A DNA stretch of 64,000 bases from Alkalicoccus luteus (GCF_012034335.1 NZ_JAATHJ010000001.1:62001-126000), one strand, 5' to 3'; shown: positions 1 to 8,311, counted from the first letter of the stretch. Translations and numbers: made by a program. Notes: generated by a model from the sequence alone, not told the origin.

Positions 1-2
1 TG

Positions 3-554
3 AAACCGGGTCAGTATTTCCGCATCGTGGATGTGGAAGGCAACCAGGCAGCGGACACGCTCTTTTATCCGACGAATCAGCCGGACGACCGCTACAGTGC
101 GATCCAGACGATTGCCTCCCAGGAAAACGTTTATTTATCGACGGGAAGCGTGCTGAAGTCCGAAGTAGGACGCAGCCTGCTGGAAATCGTCGATGACACG
201 GTCGGGCGCCACGACACGCTCGGCGGAGCCTGCTCAGCGCAGAGCAACACCGTCCGCTACGATCACGACCGGCTCGACATGCACAACTGCCGCGATACCT
301 TCATGTACGAGCTCAGCAAGCGCGGCGACTACACGAAGCGGGACCTGGCACCGAACATTAACTTCTTTATGAACGTGCCGGTCAGTCCGGAAGGCGGCCT
401 CGCTTTTGCAGACGGCTTAAGCGGACCGGGAAAATACGTGGAGATGAAAGCATTGGAAGAGGTCACCGTTCTCATCAGCAACTGCCCGCAGCTGAACAAC
501 CCATGCAGCGGCTATAATCCAACCGTGCTCAGACTGCTCGTCTGGGACGCCTAA
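3..554 (+). CDS. DUF1989 urea-carboxylase-associated protein / carboxyguanidine deiminase subunit (5' truncated)
   Basis: The reading frame is already open at the left edge ([10 protein letters not shown]...), so the start lies outside the window. About 183 codons remain, roughly the C-terminal three quarters of a DUF1989 protein. The family hallmarks are visible: GACSAQSN, an HNCRD segment and the terminal [13 protein letters not shown] block, whose Cys residues are typical of the fold. In other bacteria pairs of DUF1989 proteins sit beside 'urea' carboxylase and form carboxyguanidine deiminase (CgdAB), which turns carboxyguanidine into allophanate. The stop is 25 bp before the carboxylase start, so the genes are probably one operon. 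The second DUF1989 subunit would be expected just upstream. Family assignment is firm; subunit identity and substrate are inferred. Confidence 0.85.
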   Translation, partial: KPGQYFRIVDVEGNQAADTLFYPTNQPDDRYSAIQTIASQENVYLSTGSVLKSEVGRSLLEIVDDTVGRHDTLGGACSAQSNTVRYDHDRLDMHNCRDTFMYELSKRGDYTKRDLAPNINFFMNVPVSPEGGLAFADGLSGPGKYVEMKALEEVTVLISNCPQLNNPCSGYNPTVLRLLVWDA

Positions 555-579
555 ACCATCATTCGGAAGGAGCTCGACT

Positions 580-3500
580 ATGTTTCAGAAAGTACTCATT
601 GCCAACCGCGGTGCGATTGCGTGCCGAATTGAAAGAACGCTGAAAAACATGCAGATCGGATCCGTCGCCGTTTATGCCCAGGCAGATGAAGACAGCCTGC
701 ACGTGAGCGGTGCAGACGAAGCGGTCTTTCTCGGAAAGGGGACGGCGCAGGAAACGTATTTAAACCAGGATGCCGTGATCAACGCGGCGAAGGAGACCGG
801 CGCAGAAGCGATTCACCCGGGGTACGGCTTTCTCAGTGAACATGCGGGCTTCGCCGAACGGTGTCGACAGGAAGGGATTGTCTTTATCGGCCCTGATCCA
901 GAGCACATGAACCTCTTCGGCAAAAAGCATTCGGCGCGGGAGCTCGCCGCTAAAGCGGACGTCCCGCTGCTGGAAGGCACCGATCTGCTTCAGAGTAAAG
1001 AGGAGGCAGTGCGGCTTGCGAAAGAGGTCGGCTATCCGCTCATGCTGAAAAGTACCGCCGGCGGAGGCGGCATCGGCATGCGCGTCTGCTACAGCGAGCA
1101 GGAGCTCTTGGACGCGTACGACAGCGTGCTGCACCTGGCGGAAAGCAACTTTTCCGACGGCGGCATGTTTTTAGAAGCCTACATTGAAAAGGCCCGCCAC
1201 ATTGAAGTACAGATCTTCGGGACAAAATCGGAGACGATTTCACTTTTGGAGCGGGACTGCTCGACGCAGCGCCGCAACCAGAAGGTGATTGAGGAAACGC
1301 CGGCGCCGGGACTGTCAGAAGACGTGCGCGCCCGGATGCTGGAGAGCGCAGAAACGCTCGCCCGCACAGCAGGCTACCGTTCTGCAGGGACAGTCGAATT
1401 TTTATATGACGACAGCCGCGGGCAGTTTTACTTTTTGGAGATGAACACGCGGCTGCAGGTGGAGCACGGCGTCACGGAAGAAATTTTCGGCGTCGATCTC
1501 GTGCAGTGGATGATTGAAGAAGCAGCCGGCACGCTGACAAACCTGAAAAACCGTCGTCCAGAGCCGTCCGGTCACAGCATTCAGGCGCGCGTGTATGCAG
1601 AAGACTGCCAGCACGATTTCCGTCCGAGTGCGGGGCTTGTGGACCGCGTTGTCTTTTCCAAGCGCTCGCGTAATGAGACGTGGCTCACAGACGGTGTGGA
1701 GGTGACGACGCTGTATGACCCGATGCTCGCGAAAGTTATCGTGACCGGCAAGAGCCGCGACGAAGCGCTGGAAAAGCTGGACGAGGCGCTTTCGGAAACG
1801 AAAATCTACGGGATTACGACAAACATTGCCTATATCCGCCACGTGCTGCAAGATGAGCGGTTTACGGCCGGAAGCGTTTTTACGAAGCTGCTCGATACGG
1901 TAGAGCACGAGGAGCCGGCACTTGAAGTCATCGACGGCGGCGTGCAGACGACGATTCAGGATTACCCGGGCCGTACCGGCTACTGGGGAGTCGGCGTCCC
2001 TCCGTCCGGTGCGATGGATCCGCTCGCTTTTCGGATCGGCAATGCGCTGCTCGGCAATACCGATGAGGCACCGGGTATGGAAATGACGCTTGAAGGCGGC
2101 ACGTACCGCTTCCGTACCGACGTCACCGCTGTCGTGACCGGGGCTGATATGCAGGCGGAGCTGGACGGGGAAAATGTAGCCCCGTATACCCCGTTTAGCG
2201 CCAAAGCCGGGAGCATGTTAAAACTGAAAAAAAGCGCATCCGGCATGCGTACGTATCTACTCGTTACAGGCGGCTTTGACGTTCCGAAAACGCTCGGAAG
2301 CGCTTCGACCTTCACGCTTGGCCAGTTCGGCGGTCACAGCGGCCGGGCGCTTCGTACCGGTGACGTCATCGGACTCGCAGCTCCTTCTATTGAAAAGAAG
2401 GCGCCGCTCGCCGAGACAGCGCAGCCGCAGACGACAAAGACGTGGACGATCGGCGTCATTCCCGGACCGCACTGCACAGCAGAATTTTTAGAGCCGGCGT
2501 ACTTGAAGCAGCTGGAGGAAACGGAATACGAAGTACACTTTAACAGCTCGCGCACCGGCGTCCGTCTTATGGGACCCGCTCCGCTCTGGGCACGGGATGA
2601 CGGCGGCGAAGCCGGACTGCATCCATCGAATATCCACGACAACGCCTACGCCGTCGGCACGCTGGATTTGACCGGTGACATGCCGATTCTGCTCGGGCCG
2701 GACGGGCCAAGCCTCGGCGGTTTCGTCTGCCCGGTGACGACCGCATCGGCAGAGTTCTGGAAGCTAGGGCAGCTAGCACCGGGAGACAAGGTCCGCTTTC
2801 AGCTCATGACGCTGGAAGAGGCAGAGCAGCTCCGTCTCGATCAGGAAGCTTTTCTTCAGGCGCTTCCGGAGCGAGTGTCCATGCCAATGCTGGAACCGTC
2901 GACGGAAGCGCTCAAGCCGGACTATCCGCTGCTCGTACAGGAAACCGACGGACGTCGTTTTCCGATGACGATCCGGGCCAGCGGCGACCGCTACCTGCTC
3001 GTCGAATACGGCGACATGGAGCTAGATCTGAAGCTCCGCTTTCAGGCGCATGCCCTCATGCAGGCCGTTGAAAACGAAGCTTCATCTGCTGTCGTGGAGC
3101 TCACCCCGGGCATTCGTTCGCTGCAGATCGGGATCGATCCGCTTCAGACGTCTGTTAAGGAAACAGCCGCCTGGCTGCAGGAGCTGGATCATTCGCTCCC
3201 GCCGCTTGAAGACATTCAGATTCAATCACGGATCGTTCGCCTGCCGCTCTCGTGGGACGACCCGCAGACGCAGCTTGCGACCGAGCGCTACGCGAAAAAC
3301 GTACGTCCGGATGCCCCGTGGTGCCCGGATAACCTGGAATTTATCCGCCGCATAAACGGACTGGATTCCATTGAAGACGTGAAAAACATCGTCTTCGACG
3401 CGAAGTATCTCGTCATGGGGCTTGGAGACGTTTACCTCGGCGCACCGGTAGCCGTGCCGGTCGATCCGCGTCAGCGGCTTGTGACAACAAAGTACAACCC

Positions 3501-4191
3501 GGCCCGGACGTGGACGCCGGAAAACGCCGTCGGTATCGGGGGATCGTACCTCTGCATTTACGGCATGGAAGGACCCGGCGGCTATCAGTTTGTCGGGCGC
3601 ACCGTGCAGATGTGGAACCGCTACCGACAGACGGACAGCTTCCGCGACGGCAAACCGTGGCTGCTTCGCTTTTTTGATCAGATTGAATTTTATCCGGTAA
3701 GCTCCGACGACCTGATGCAGATGCGCGAGGATTTTCCACGAGGCCGCATGGACGTGGAGATTGAAGCGACGAGCTTTGCCTTAAAAGACTACCTTGCCTT
3801 CGTCGACGCACACGAAGAAGGCATTGCTTCCTTTAAACAGCATCGAAACGACGCGTTTCAGGCAGAGCGGATGAGCTGGAAGAAGCAGGGCATTGCCGAG
3901 TACGTCTCGGAACAGCCGGAGACAGAAGAAAAGCCAGAGAACACGATACCGGACGGCGCAGAAGCCGTGCGCAGCTCGATGCCGGGCAGCATCTGGAAGG
4001 TGGAAGTCGCTGCCGGCGACGTTGTGGCTGAAGGTGACGTGATTGCGATTCAGGAAAGCATGAAGATGGAATTTCCGGTATACGCCCCAGCGGCAGGAAC
4101 GATCGTCCAATTGGAAGTAAAGCCTGGAGATGAAGTGCAGCCGGGGCAGTTAATCGGAGCGGTAGCAAAAGAGGAGGTGCCCGTACCATGA
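580..4191 (+). CDS. uca: Biotin-dependent urea/guanidine carboxylase
   Basis: This 1203-residue biotin enzyme adds CO2 to urea or guanidine at the expense of ATP. In order it shows a biotin carboxylase part (residues about 1-445, with the ATP-grasp loop STAGGGGIGM and the EMNTRLQVEH motif), a carboxyltransferase domain of the AHS2/CT_A_B type (from about 450), an AHS1/CT_C_D domain (about 755-1050) and a C-terminal biotinyl domain. The biotin acceptor is Lys1162 in ESMKMEF. Length and order match full-size urea carboxylase. The start is the ATG preceded by GGAAGGAG. Its stop overlaps the next start (ATGA). The DUF1989 gene upstream points to guanidine rather than urea as true substrate; sequence reading alone cannot settle this. 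Confidence 0.93.
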   Translation: MFQKVLIANRGAIACRIERTLKNMQIGSVAVYAQADEDSLHVSGADEAVFLGKGTAQETYLNQDAVINAAKETGAEAIHPGYGFLSEHAGFAERCRQEGIVFIGPDPEHMNLFGKKHSARELAAKADVPLLEGTDLLQSKEEAVRLAKEVGYPLMLKSTAGGGGIGMRVCYSEQELLDAYDSVLHLAESNFSDGGMFLEAYIEKARHIEVQIFGTKSETISLLERDCSTQRRNQKVIEETPAPGLSEDVRARMLESAETLARTAGYRSAGTVEFLYDDSRGQFYFLEMNTRLQVEHGVTEEIFGVDLVQWMIEEAAGTLTNLKNRRPEPSGHSIQARVYAEDCQHDFRPSAGLVDRVVFSKRSRNETWLTDGVEVTTLYDPMLAKVIVTGKSRDEALEKLDEALSETKIYGITTNIAYIRHVLQDERFTAGSVFTKLLDTVEHEEPALEVIDGGVQTTIQDYPGRTGYWGVGVPPSGAMDPLAFRIGNALLGNTDEAPGMEMTLEGGTYRFRTDVTAVVTGADMQAELDGENVAPYTPFSAKAGSMLKLKKSASGMRTYLLVTGGFDVPKTLGSASTFTLGQFGGHSGRALRTGDVIGLAAPSIEKKAPLAETAQPQTTKTWTIGVIPGPHCTAEFLEPAYLKQLEETEYEVHFNSSRTGVRLMGPAPLWARDDGGEAGLHPSNIHDNAYAVGTLDLTGDMPILLGPDGPSLGGFVCPVTTASAEFWKLGQLAPGDKVRFQLMTLEEAEQLRLDQEAFLQALPERVSMPMLEPSTEALKPDYPLLVQETDGRRFPMTIRASGDRYLLVEYGDMELDLKLRFQAHALMQAVENEASSAVVELTPGIRSLQIGIDPLQTSVKETAAWLQELDHSLPPLEDIQIQSRIVRLPLSWDDPQTQLATERYAKNVRPDAPWCPDNLEFIRRINGLDSIEDVKNIVFDAKYLVMGLGDVYLGAPVAVPVDPRQRLVTTKYNPARTWTPENAVGIGGSYLCIYGMEGPGGYQFVGRTVQMWNRYRQTDSFRDGKPWLLRFFDQIEFYPVSSDDLMQMREDFPRGRMDVEIEATSFALKDYLAFVDAHEEGIASFKQHRNDAFQAERMSWKKQGIAEYVSEQPETEEKPENTIPDGAEAVRSSMPGSIWKVEVAAGDVVAEGDVIAIQESMKMEFPVYAPAAGTIVQLEVKPGDEVQPGQLIGAVAKEEVPVP

Positions 4192-5918
4192 CGGCACATA
4201 CGATTGCAGTATTACGTGCACAGTATATAGAAGGAACTCGCACACCGGAAGAGGTGATCGACGAGCTCGTGCAGGCAGCGGCGGACGATCCGGGCAACAT
4301 TTGGATTGATCCTCCAAAGATGGAGGCGCTGCAGCCGTATCTTGACGCGCTTCACGAGCTGAACCCGGAAGAGGCACCGCTCTGGGGCATCCCGTTTGCG
4401 GTAAAAGATAACATTGATGTAGGAGGTATGCCGACGACAGCGGGGGCGCCGGCCTACGCTTACACCCCGGCCGAGCACGCACCGGTTGTCGCCGATCTGA
4501 TCCGGGCTGGCGCGATTCCCGTCGGCAAAACGAACCTGGATCAATTTGCGACCGGTCTCGTCGGTACGCGCAGTCCTTACGGGGAAACGCATAACACCCT
4601 GAAGCCGGAGTTGATCAGCGGCGGGTCAAGCTCCGGGTCGGCCGCAGCTGTTGCAAGCGGACAGGTGCCGTTTGCACTCGGCACCGATACCGCAGGCTCC
4701 GGCCGCATTCCGGCTGCGCTTAACGGACTGTACGGCTGGAAAGCGTCGCTTGGCGCCTGGTCGACACGAGGCGTGGTGCCGGCGTGTGAAAGCCTCGACT
4801 GTGTGACGGCCTTTGCCCGCACAATGGAGGATGTGACGCGGATTGATCACGTCGTGCGCCGCTACGATCCGGAACACGCCTGGAGCCGGCCGCTTGCCGA
4901 CCCTGCTGTCAAGAAGCCGGAGCGGATTTTTGTGCCGGAAGAAGCGCCGAGTTTTTTCGGACCGTATGCAGACGCCTACCGAAAGGCGTGGGAGCGTGCG
5001 CTGAAGCAGGCGGAAACGCTCGGGATACCGGTTGAAACGCTCGATACGTCCGGTATGGAAGCCGTCGCAGAAGAGCTGTACAGCGGTCCGTTTGTTGCGG
5101 AGCGATGGGCGGCGCTCGGTGCGTTTACCGAGCAGCATCCGGGAGCGGTGCACGAGGTGACAGAAGCCGTTCTCCGCACCGGTGAAGACGAAAAGCACAG
5201 CGCCGCTTCCCTGTTTCAGGCACAGCACCGGACGGAAAAGGAGAAGGCGAAAACGAAGCAGGCACTCAGCAAGTCCGTGCTCATGCTGCCGACGGCTGGC
5301 GGAACGTGGAGCCGGGACGAGGTGCGTCAAAATCCGATCAGCACCAATTCGCAGATGGGTGCGTACACGAATCACTGCAACCTGCTCGACTTAAGCGCGA
5401 TTGCGCTTCCGGCAGGAGAAGCGGCCGCCGACGTTCCGTTCGGCGTCACCTTTTTTGCGACAGCGGAAGAGGAGGGGCTCCTGTTTGCAGTCGGTCAAGC
5501 GTGGGAAAATGCCAAAGCGGACACGATGGACCTCATCGTCTGCGGGCTGCACATGCGCGGCTACCCGCTTGCCTCGCAGCTGGAAGAGCTCGGCGGCACG
5601 TTCGTCGAAGAAGTGACGACCGCACCGGCCTATCAGCTGTATAAGCTTCCGACAGAGCCCGCAAAGCCGGGACTCATCCGCAGTGAACAAAACGGCTCGG
5701 CAATTGAGGCCGAGCGCTGGCGACTGCCCGTTGACCGGTTCGGGGAGCTGCTCGCTCACATTCCGGCACCGCTCGGCATCGGCAGCATCACCTTAAACGA
5801 CGAATCGACAGCTCCCGGATTTCTTTGCGAAGCATACGCTGCAAAGGGCGCAGAAGACATCACAACGCTAGGCTCGTGGCACCGGGTCACCCAGAAAGGG
5901 TATCTATCAACGAAATAG
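4188..5918 (+). CDS. atzF: Allophanate hydrolase
   Basis: This amidase-signature enzyme splits allophanate to ammonia and CO2, the last step of urea or guanidine breakdown through carboxylation. The catalytic triad is visible: Lys73 in FAVKDN, the cis-Ser in GGSSSGSAAAVASG and the nucleophile Ser171 in DTAGSGRIPAA. Residues after about 455 (LIVCGLHMRGYPL...) form the small C-terminal domain typical of AtzF, and at 576 residues the protein is close to the usual length. Translation is probably coupled to the carboxylase through the 4-bp ATGA overlap. It is the last gene of the operon, followed at once by a hairpin terminator. No damaged motif was seen. Confidence 0.93.
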   Translation: MTAHTIAVLRAQYIEGTRTPEEVIDELVQAAADDPGNIWIDPPKMEALQPYLDALHELNPEEAPLWGIPFAVKDNIDVGGMPTTAGAPAYAYTPAEHAPVVADLIRAGAIPVGKTNLDQFATGLVGTRSPYGETHNTLKPELISGGSSSGSAAAVASGQVPFALGTDTAGSGRIPAALNGLYGWKASLGAWSTRGVVPACESLDCVTAFARTMEDVTRIDHVVRRYDPEHAWSRPLADPAVKKPERIFVPEEAPSFFGPYADAYRKAWERALKQAETLGIPVETLDTSGMEAVAEELYSGPFVAERWAALGAFTEQHPGAVHEVTEAVLRTGEDEKHSAASLFQAQHRTEKEKAKTKQALSKSVLMLPTAGGTWSRDEVRQNPISTNSQMGAYTNHCNLLDLSAIALPAGEAAADVPFGVTFFATAEEEGLLFAVGQAWENAKADTMDLIVCGLHMRGYPLASQLEELGGTFVEEVTTAPAYQLYKLPTEPAKPGLIRSEQNGSAIEAERWRLPVDRFGELLAHIPAPLGIGSITLNDESTAPGFLCEAYAAKGAEDITTLGSWHRVTQKGYLSTK

Positions 5919-5921
5919 AGA

Positions 5922-5954
5922 AAAACCAGCTGTTACATGCAGCTGGTTTTTTGT
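5922..5954 (+). terminator. Intrinsic terminator of the carboxylase operon
   Basis: An 11-bp perfect stem (AAAACCAGCTG / CAGCTGGTTTT, 7-nt loop) starts 3 bp after the atzF stop and runs into a T stretch. Confidence 0.93.
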
Positions 5955-6034
5955 GCAGGTTCACGGTAAACGGGTTGCAATAGAACAGAGTCCGCTTGGT
6001 TCCTCGTATTGATTTCGCTTTTAGAATGAGCGGA

Positions 6035-6072
6035 TTGACGAATAACATGATTTGTATTACAATGTATTACAA
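6035..6072 (+). promoter_or_regulatory. Promoter and tandem operator of the toxin-antitoxin pair
   Basis: TTGACG (6035-6040) and TACAAT (6058-6063) are separated by 17 bp and make a good sigma-A promoter. The -10 box lies inside a perfect 10-bp tandem direct repeat, TGTATTACAA twice at 6053-6072. A direct repeat over the -10 box upstream of a ribbon-helix-helix type antitoxin is what autorepression would need. Binding itself is inferred. Confidence 0.75.
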
Positions 6073-6094
6073 ACAGAAAGGGAGGCGATGAAAA

Positions 6095-6325
6095 ATGGCT
6101 GCATTGTCTTTGCGTGTGAGTAAAGAGGAAGAAAAAGTCATCAGGGAGTACGCCAAAAACAAAAATTTATCGTTATCAGACTTGGTTCGTTCCGCTGTAT
6201 TCGAACAAATTGAAAATGAAATTGATCTTCGATTGTTTAACGAAGCAAAAGCGGAACATGAATCAGAGCCTCATGATATATCATTTGAAGAAATGCTGGA
6301 TGAATTGAATGATGGCGAAACATGA
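6095..6325 (+). CDS. Antitoxin, RelB / DUF6290 ribbon-helix-helix type
   Basis: A 76-residue protein starting MAALSLRVSKEEEKVIREYAK, the beta strand plus helix-turn-helix pattern of ribbon-helix-helix antitoxins. The N-terminal half should bind the operator at 6053-6072 and the acidic C-terminal half (EPHDISFEEMLDELNDGE) should wrap the toxin. The ribosome-binding site is AAAGGGAGG, about 9 nt before the ATG. It overlaps the toxin gene by 4 bp (ATGA), the usual sign of coupled translation. The pair is richer in A+T than its neighbours and stands alone between two terminators, so it was probably acquired separately. Confidence 0.88.
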   Translation: MAALSLRVSKEEEKVIREYAKNKNLSLSDLVRSAVFEQIENEIDLRLFNEAKAEHESEPHDISFEEMLDELNDGET

Positions 6326-6603
6326 CAGATGAAAAAAAGAAATATGAAGTCCGATTTGAGAAACGAGCAAGAAAAGCATTAAAAAAAATGGATGCTTCTC
6401 AATCACGTTTCATCATGGCATGGATCAAAAAGAACCTTCACCATACAACCGATCCAAGATCCAAAGGAAAGGGGTTAACAGGTGATCGATCAGGAGCGTG
6501 GCGTTACCGCGTAGGGGATTATCGATTAATTGCAGAGGTCCAGGACAAGAAAATAGTCATTTTAGTATTGGAAATAGGGCACCGAAAAGATATCTACGGA
6601 TAA
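6322..6603 (+). CDS. RelE/ParE-family toxin
   Basis: This 93-residue basic protein has the RelE/ParE fold signature: YEVRFEKRARKALKKMD at the N-terminus, then a central helix, and WRYRVGDYRLIAEVQDKKIVILVLEIGHRKDIY at the end, in which the Arg and the last Tyr fall where mRNA-cleaving RelE toxins carry catalytic residues. The likely role is ribosome-dependent mRNA cleavage held in check by the upstream antitoxin. The gene is intact. A ParE-like gyrase target cannot be fully excluded from sequence, but the conserved Arg/Tyr favour RelE. Confidence 0.88.
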   Translation: MTDEKKKYEVRFEKRARKALKKMDASQSRFIMAWIKKNLHHTTDPRSKGKGLTGDRSGAWRYRVGDYRLIAEVQDKKIVILVLEIGHRKDIYG

Positions 6604-6679
6604 AACGTTACGTATATAAGTCGGTATGATGTCAACTTCTCGCGCCCGGTGCAGAAGCGGTAAGCTGAATTGTGAGAAT

Positions 6680-6714
6680 GCAGCCTTCCCAATCGGAAAG
6701 GCTGCTCTTTTTTT
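6680..6714 (+). terminator. Terminator of the toxin-antitoxin operon
   Basis: GCAGCCTT / AAGGCTGC (6680-6705) is followed by a run of T on the + strand. The T run touches the stop codon of the convergent TetR gene. There is no T run on the other strand, so it serves mainly the toxin operon. Confidence 0.8.
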
Positions 6715-7273
6715 ACTTGATCCCGTGCACCATCGACGTGATAATCTCGCGATGCATGCAGGTTTCCCTGTTTTTTTGTGTGCTTCCGAGTGCAGTAAAG
6801 GAAGCGTGCAGGGCGAGAATGATGCTTTCTATCGGCAGCGACTGCCGGAACTCGCCGCGCTGGATGCCCTCGCGGAGAACGCTCTCAAACATCATATACT
6901 CCGGGCGGATCAGCGTAAACACGCTCTCTTTTGCAGAGGCCGCTGCGAGGTACTCCGGGATCACGTTCGAAAGGGAACGGTGTGCGTGCGTTTTGTAATA
7001 GTCACCGAGCAGATACAGCTTGTCGGTCGCGTGCTCGGCCTCGTGAGACAGGGCCAGCCAATCTTCATACATATCACGCGTAGTTGTTTTCACGCAGGCA
7101 AGGAACAGCGCCTCTTTGCTTGTAAAGTGGTAATACAGCGTGCCTTTGCTGACGTCTGCCAGCATGCGGATGTCGTCCATCGAAGCCGCCGCATAGCCCT
7201 TTTCAACAAACGCCTCGTGAGCGGCAGTCAGAATTTCCTGTCTGGTCGTGTTTCGCTGCTTCAGCCCGGTCAT
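6713..7273 (-). CDS. TetR/AcrR-family transcriptional regulator
   Basis: A 186-residue regulator with the TetR DNA-binding helix-turn-helix at residues about 10-58 (TRQEILTAAHEAFVEKGYAAASMDDIRMLADVSKGTLYYHFTSKEALF region). The C-terminal ligand-binding part is variable and gives no hint of the effector. It overlaps by 4 bp with a 66-residue gene upstream, and both lie behind a cobalamin riboswitch and terminator. No transporter or enzyme gene, the usual TetR target, adjoins it on the same strand, so its regulon must be elsewhere or may be the operon itself. Confidence 0.9.
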   Translation of the reverse strand: MTGLKQRNTTRQEILTAAHEAFVEKGYAAASMDDIRMLADVSKGTLYYHFTSKEALFLACVKTTTRDMYEDWLALSHEAEHATDKLYLLGDYYKTHAHRSLSNVIPEYLAAASAKESVFTLIRPEYMMFESVLREGIQRGEFRQSLPIESIILALHASFTALGSTQKNRETCMHREIITSMVHGIK

Positions 7274-7470
7274 GTCGTCTGCCTGCTTCCGGCGATGTGC
7301 TGCAGCACGAGTTGATAGGCAGCCTCCAAATGCTGCTTTTCGGACGCATCCAGCTCCTGCTGCAGATGCTCGACGTGTTCTCGCAGGGAGGCGGTGTTTT
7401 CCAGGTAAAGCGTTTGATACATGAAAAATGACGTCAGCTGCTCCTCATAGTGTTCGATTCGCTCGTTCAT
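7270..7470 (-). CDS. Small predicted helical protein upstream of the TetR gene
   Basis: A 66-residue protein of unknown function starting MNERIEHYEEQLTSFFMYQ. It is rich in Glu, Gln and Leu with heptad-like spacing (LREHVEHLQQELDASEKQHLEAAYQL), so it is probably a coiled coil; there is no signal or membrane segment. A longer start 7 codons upstream is possible, but this ATG has a good site (AAGGAGGG with 5 nt spacing) and the longer start would overlap it. It overlaps the TetR gene by 4 bp. It is the first gene after a riboswitch-type terminator. No family was recognised. Confidence 0.75.
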   Translation of the reverse strand: MNERIEHYEEQLTSFFMYQTLYLENTASLREHVEHLQQELDASEKQHLEAAYQLVLQHIAGSRQTT

Positions 7471-7493
7471 ACGTGCCCTCCTTGTCATCACAA

Positions 7494-7523
7494 TAAAAAA
7501 ACAACTCCCTTGAGGAAGCTGTT
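7494..7523 (-). terminator. Terminator between cobalamin riboswitch and TetR operon (expression platform)
   Basis: Read on the minus strand, a 10-bp stem with two G-U pairs (AACAGCTTCC / GGGAGTTGTT, loop TCAA) is followed by seven T. It ends 11 nt before the ribosome-binding site of the 66-residue gene. This is the position expected of a riboswitch-controlled attenuator. Confidence 0.85.
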
Positions 7524-7627
7524 AAGAAGAGCGCACGCTTAACTAAGCGCTGGAGCGGCGCAGCAAGGCGCACGGGTCCATACGGTATACTCACACTTAA
7601 CATCTCCTATCCTCGTAGGTACGAATG

Positions 7628-7825
7628 TCTGTTGAAACAGGCAGGTCTCCTGGCTTACGCTCATCGCTTCCCGGCTCCTTCCCATCTCCGCTCTCAGCAG
7701 AAACAGTGGCAACTCCGGGTCGCTCACGAATACAGTTGCGGGACAGCATCGGACTCTTCACCGATTTCCCTTTTAAGCAGCAAAGCAGAACGCCTCGCTG
7801 CACCTGAATCACATACTTATGCAGT
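7628..7825 (-). promoter_or_regulatory. Cobalamin (B12) riboswitch
   Basis: On the minus strand the conserved blocks occur in the canonical order: AGGTG, AAAAGGGAA, GGTGAAGAGTCC, GCTGTCCCGCAACTGT, GCCACTG, GGGAAGG, and the B12 box GCCAGGAGACCTGCC near 7640. These are the hallmark elements of the adenosylcobalamin riboswitch class. A TATAGT hexamer just upstream (7849-7854) could be a -10 box. About 110 nt downstream is a terminator and then the 66-residue protein / TetR pair. Open frames across this segment are chance. Confidence 0.95.
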
Positions 7826-7893
7826 TGTCTGATACATGGAACATCATTACTATAGCACGACTAACAGCGGCAGTGCTACGATGAGCCAGCGTA

Positions 7894-8073
7894 TCAGCCT
7901 TCCGTCTGCTTTTGACGCGGTTTCGTCAAATAGCGCCCAGCAAACGTGAACAGGACGACGAAACTTAATACTGCGATGCTGTCGATCAGCGTATACGATC
8001 CGCCCGTCCACTGACTCATGGCAGTCAGAAACGGAACGCCGATAACGAACAGCAGTACTGTTTTCCAAAGCAT
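7894..8073 (-). CDS. Small two-helix membrane protein
   Basis: A 59-codon gene starting MLWKTVLLFVIGVPFLTAM, with a strong ribosome-binding site (GGAGGTGG, 4-5 nt before ATG). Two hydrophobic segments are clear: VLLFVIGVPFLTAM and SIAVLSFVVLFTFAG. They are joined by SQWTGGSYTLID and end in a basic, polar tail (RYLTKPRQKQTEG). It should span the membrane twice. The gene lies just upstream of the riboswitch on the same strand. No family was recognised. The strong ribosome-binding site, membrane-type composition and clean stop support it as real. Confidence 0.72.
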   Translation of the reverse strand: MLWKTVLLFVIGVPFLTAMSQWTGGSYTLIDSIAVLSFVVLFTFAGRYLTKPRQKQTEG

Positions 8074-8230
8074 CGTTCCACCTCCAATAAAGGTCGGTTA
8101 CCTGTAGTGTAGCACGTGCAAATTTTCCATGAAGAGGGAAGTAAAAAGATAAGACGATGGTCATATAGCTGTTTTTCTGCCAGGGGGCTATGCTGAATGT
8201 ACGAACGCAATGTGGGAAAGGAGCAGGAAG

Positions 8231-8311
8231 ATGGAACCTGTCATGTTCATCATCATTGCTGCAGTGCTGGTTGCTGTTCTCATGTACGGCCTGCGAAAGA
8301 AGAAGGATTAA
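8231..8311 (+). CDS. 26-residue single-pass membrane peptide
   Basis: The frame reads MEPVMFIIIAAVLVAVLMYG then LRKKKD and stop: one transmembrane helix followed by a basic tail that should stay in the cytoplasm. AAAGGAG sits 8 nt upstream of the ATG, and a strong terminator follows at 8384. Very small proteins of this form are common regulators of membrane enzymes or transporters, but no particular partner can be named. It is divergent from the two-helix membrane protein. Confidence 0.62.
   Translation: MEPVMFIIIAAVLVAVLMYGLRKKKD

Noticed and set aside
2276-2779. Arg/Ser-rich frames inside the carboxylase gene on both strands
   Set aside because: Composition is typical of off-frame reading in GC-rich coding sequence; the carboxylase domain is continuous through this region.
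6626-7315. A 229-codon + strand frame
   Set aside because: It is antisense to the TetR gene, has no family features and begins without a ribosome-binding site.
7494-7625. A 40-codon leader peptide between riboswitch and terminator (ATG near 7600)
   Set aside because: The frame runs through the terminator into the next gene's start and has only a poorly spaced ribosome-binding site, so it is not supported.
7539-7832. Several short open frames on both strands
   Set aside because: They lie on the cobalamin riboswitch, whose conserved blocks explain the sequence.
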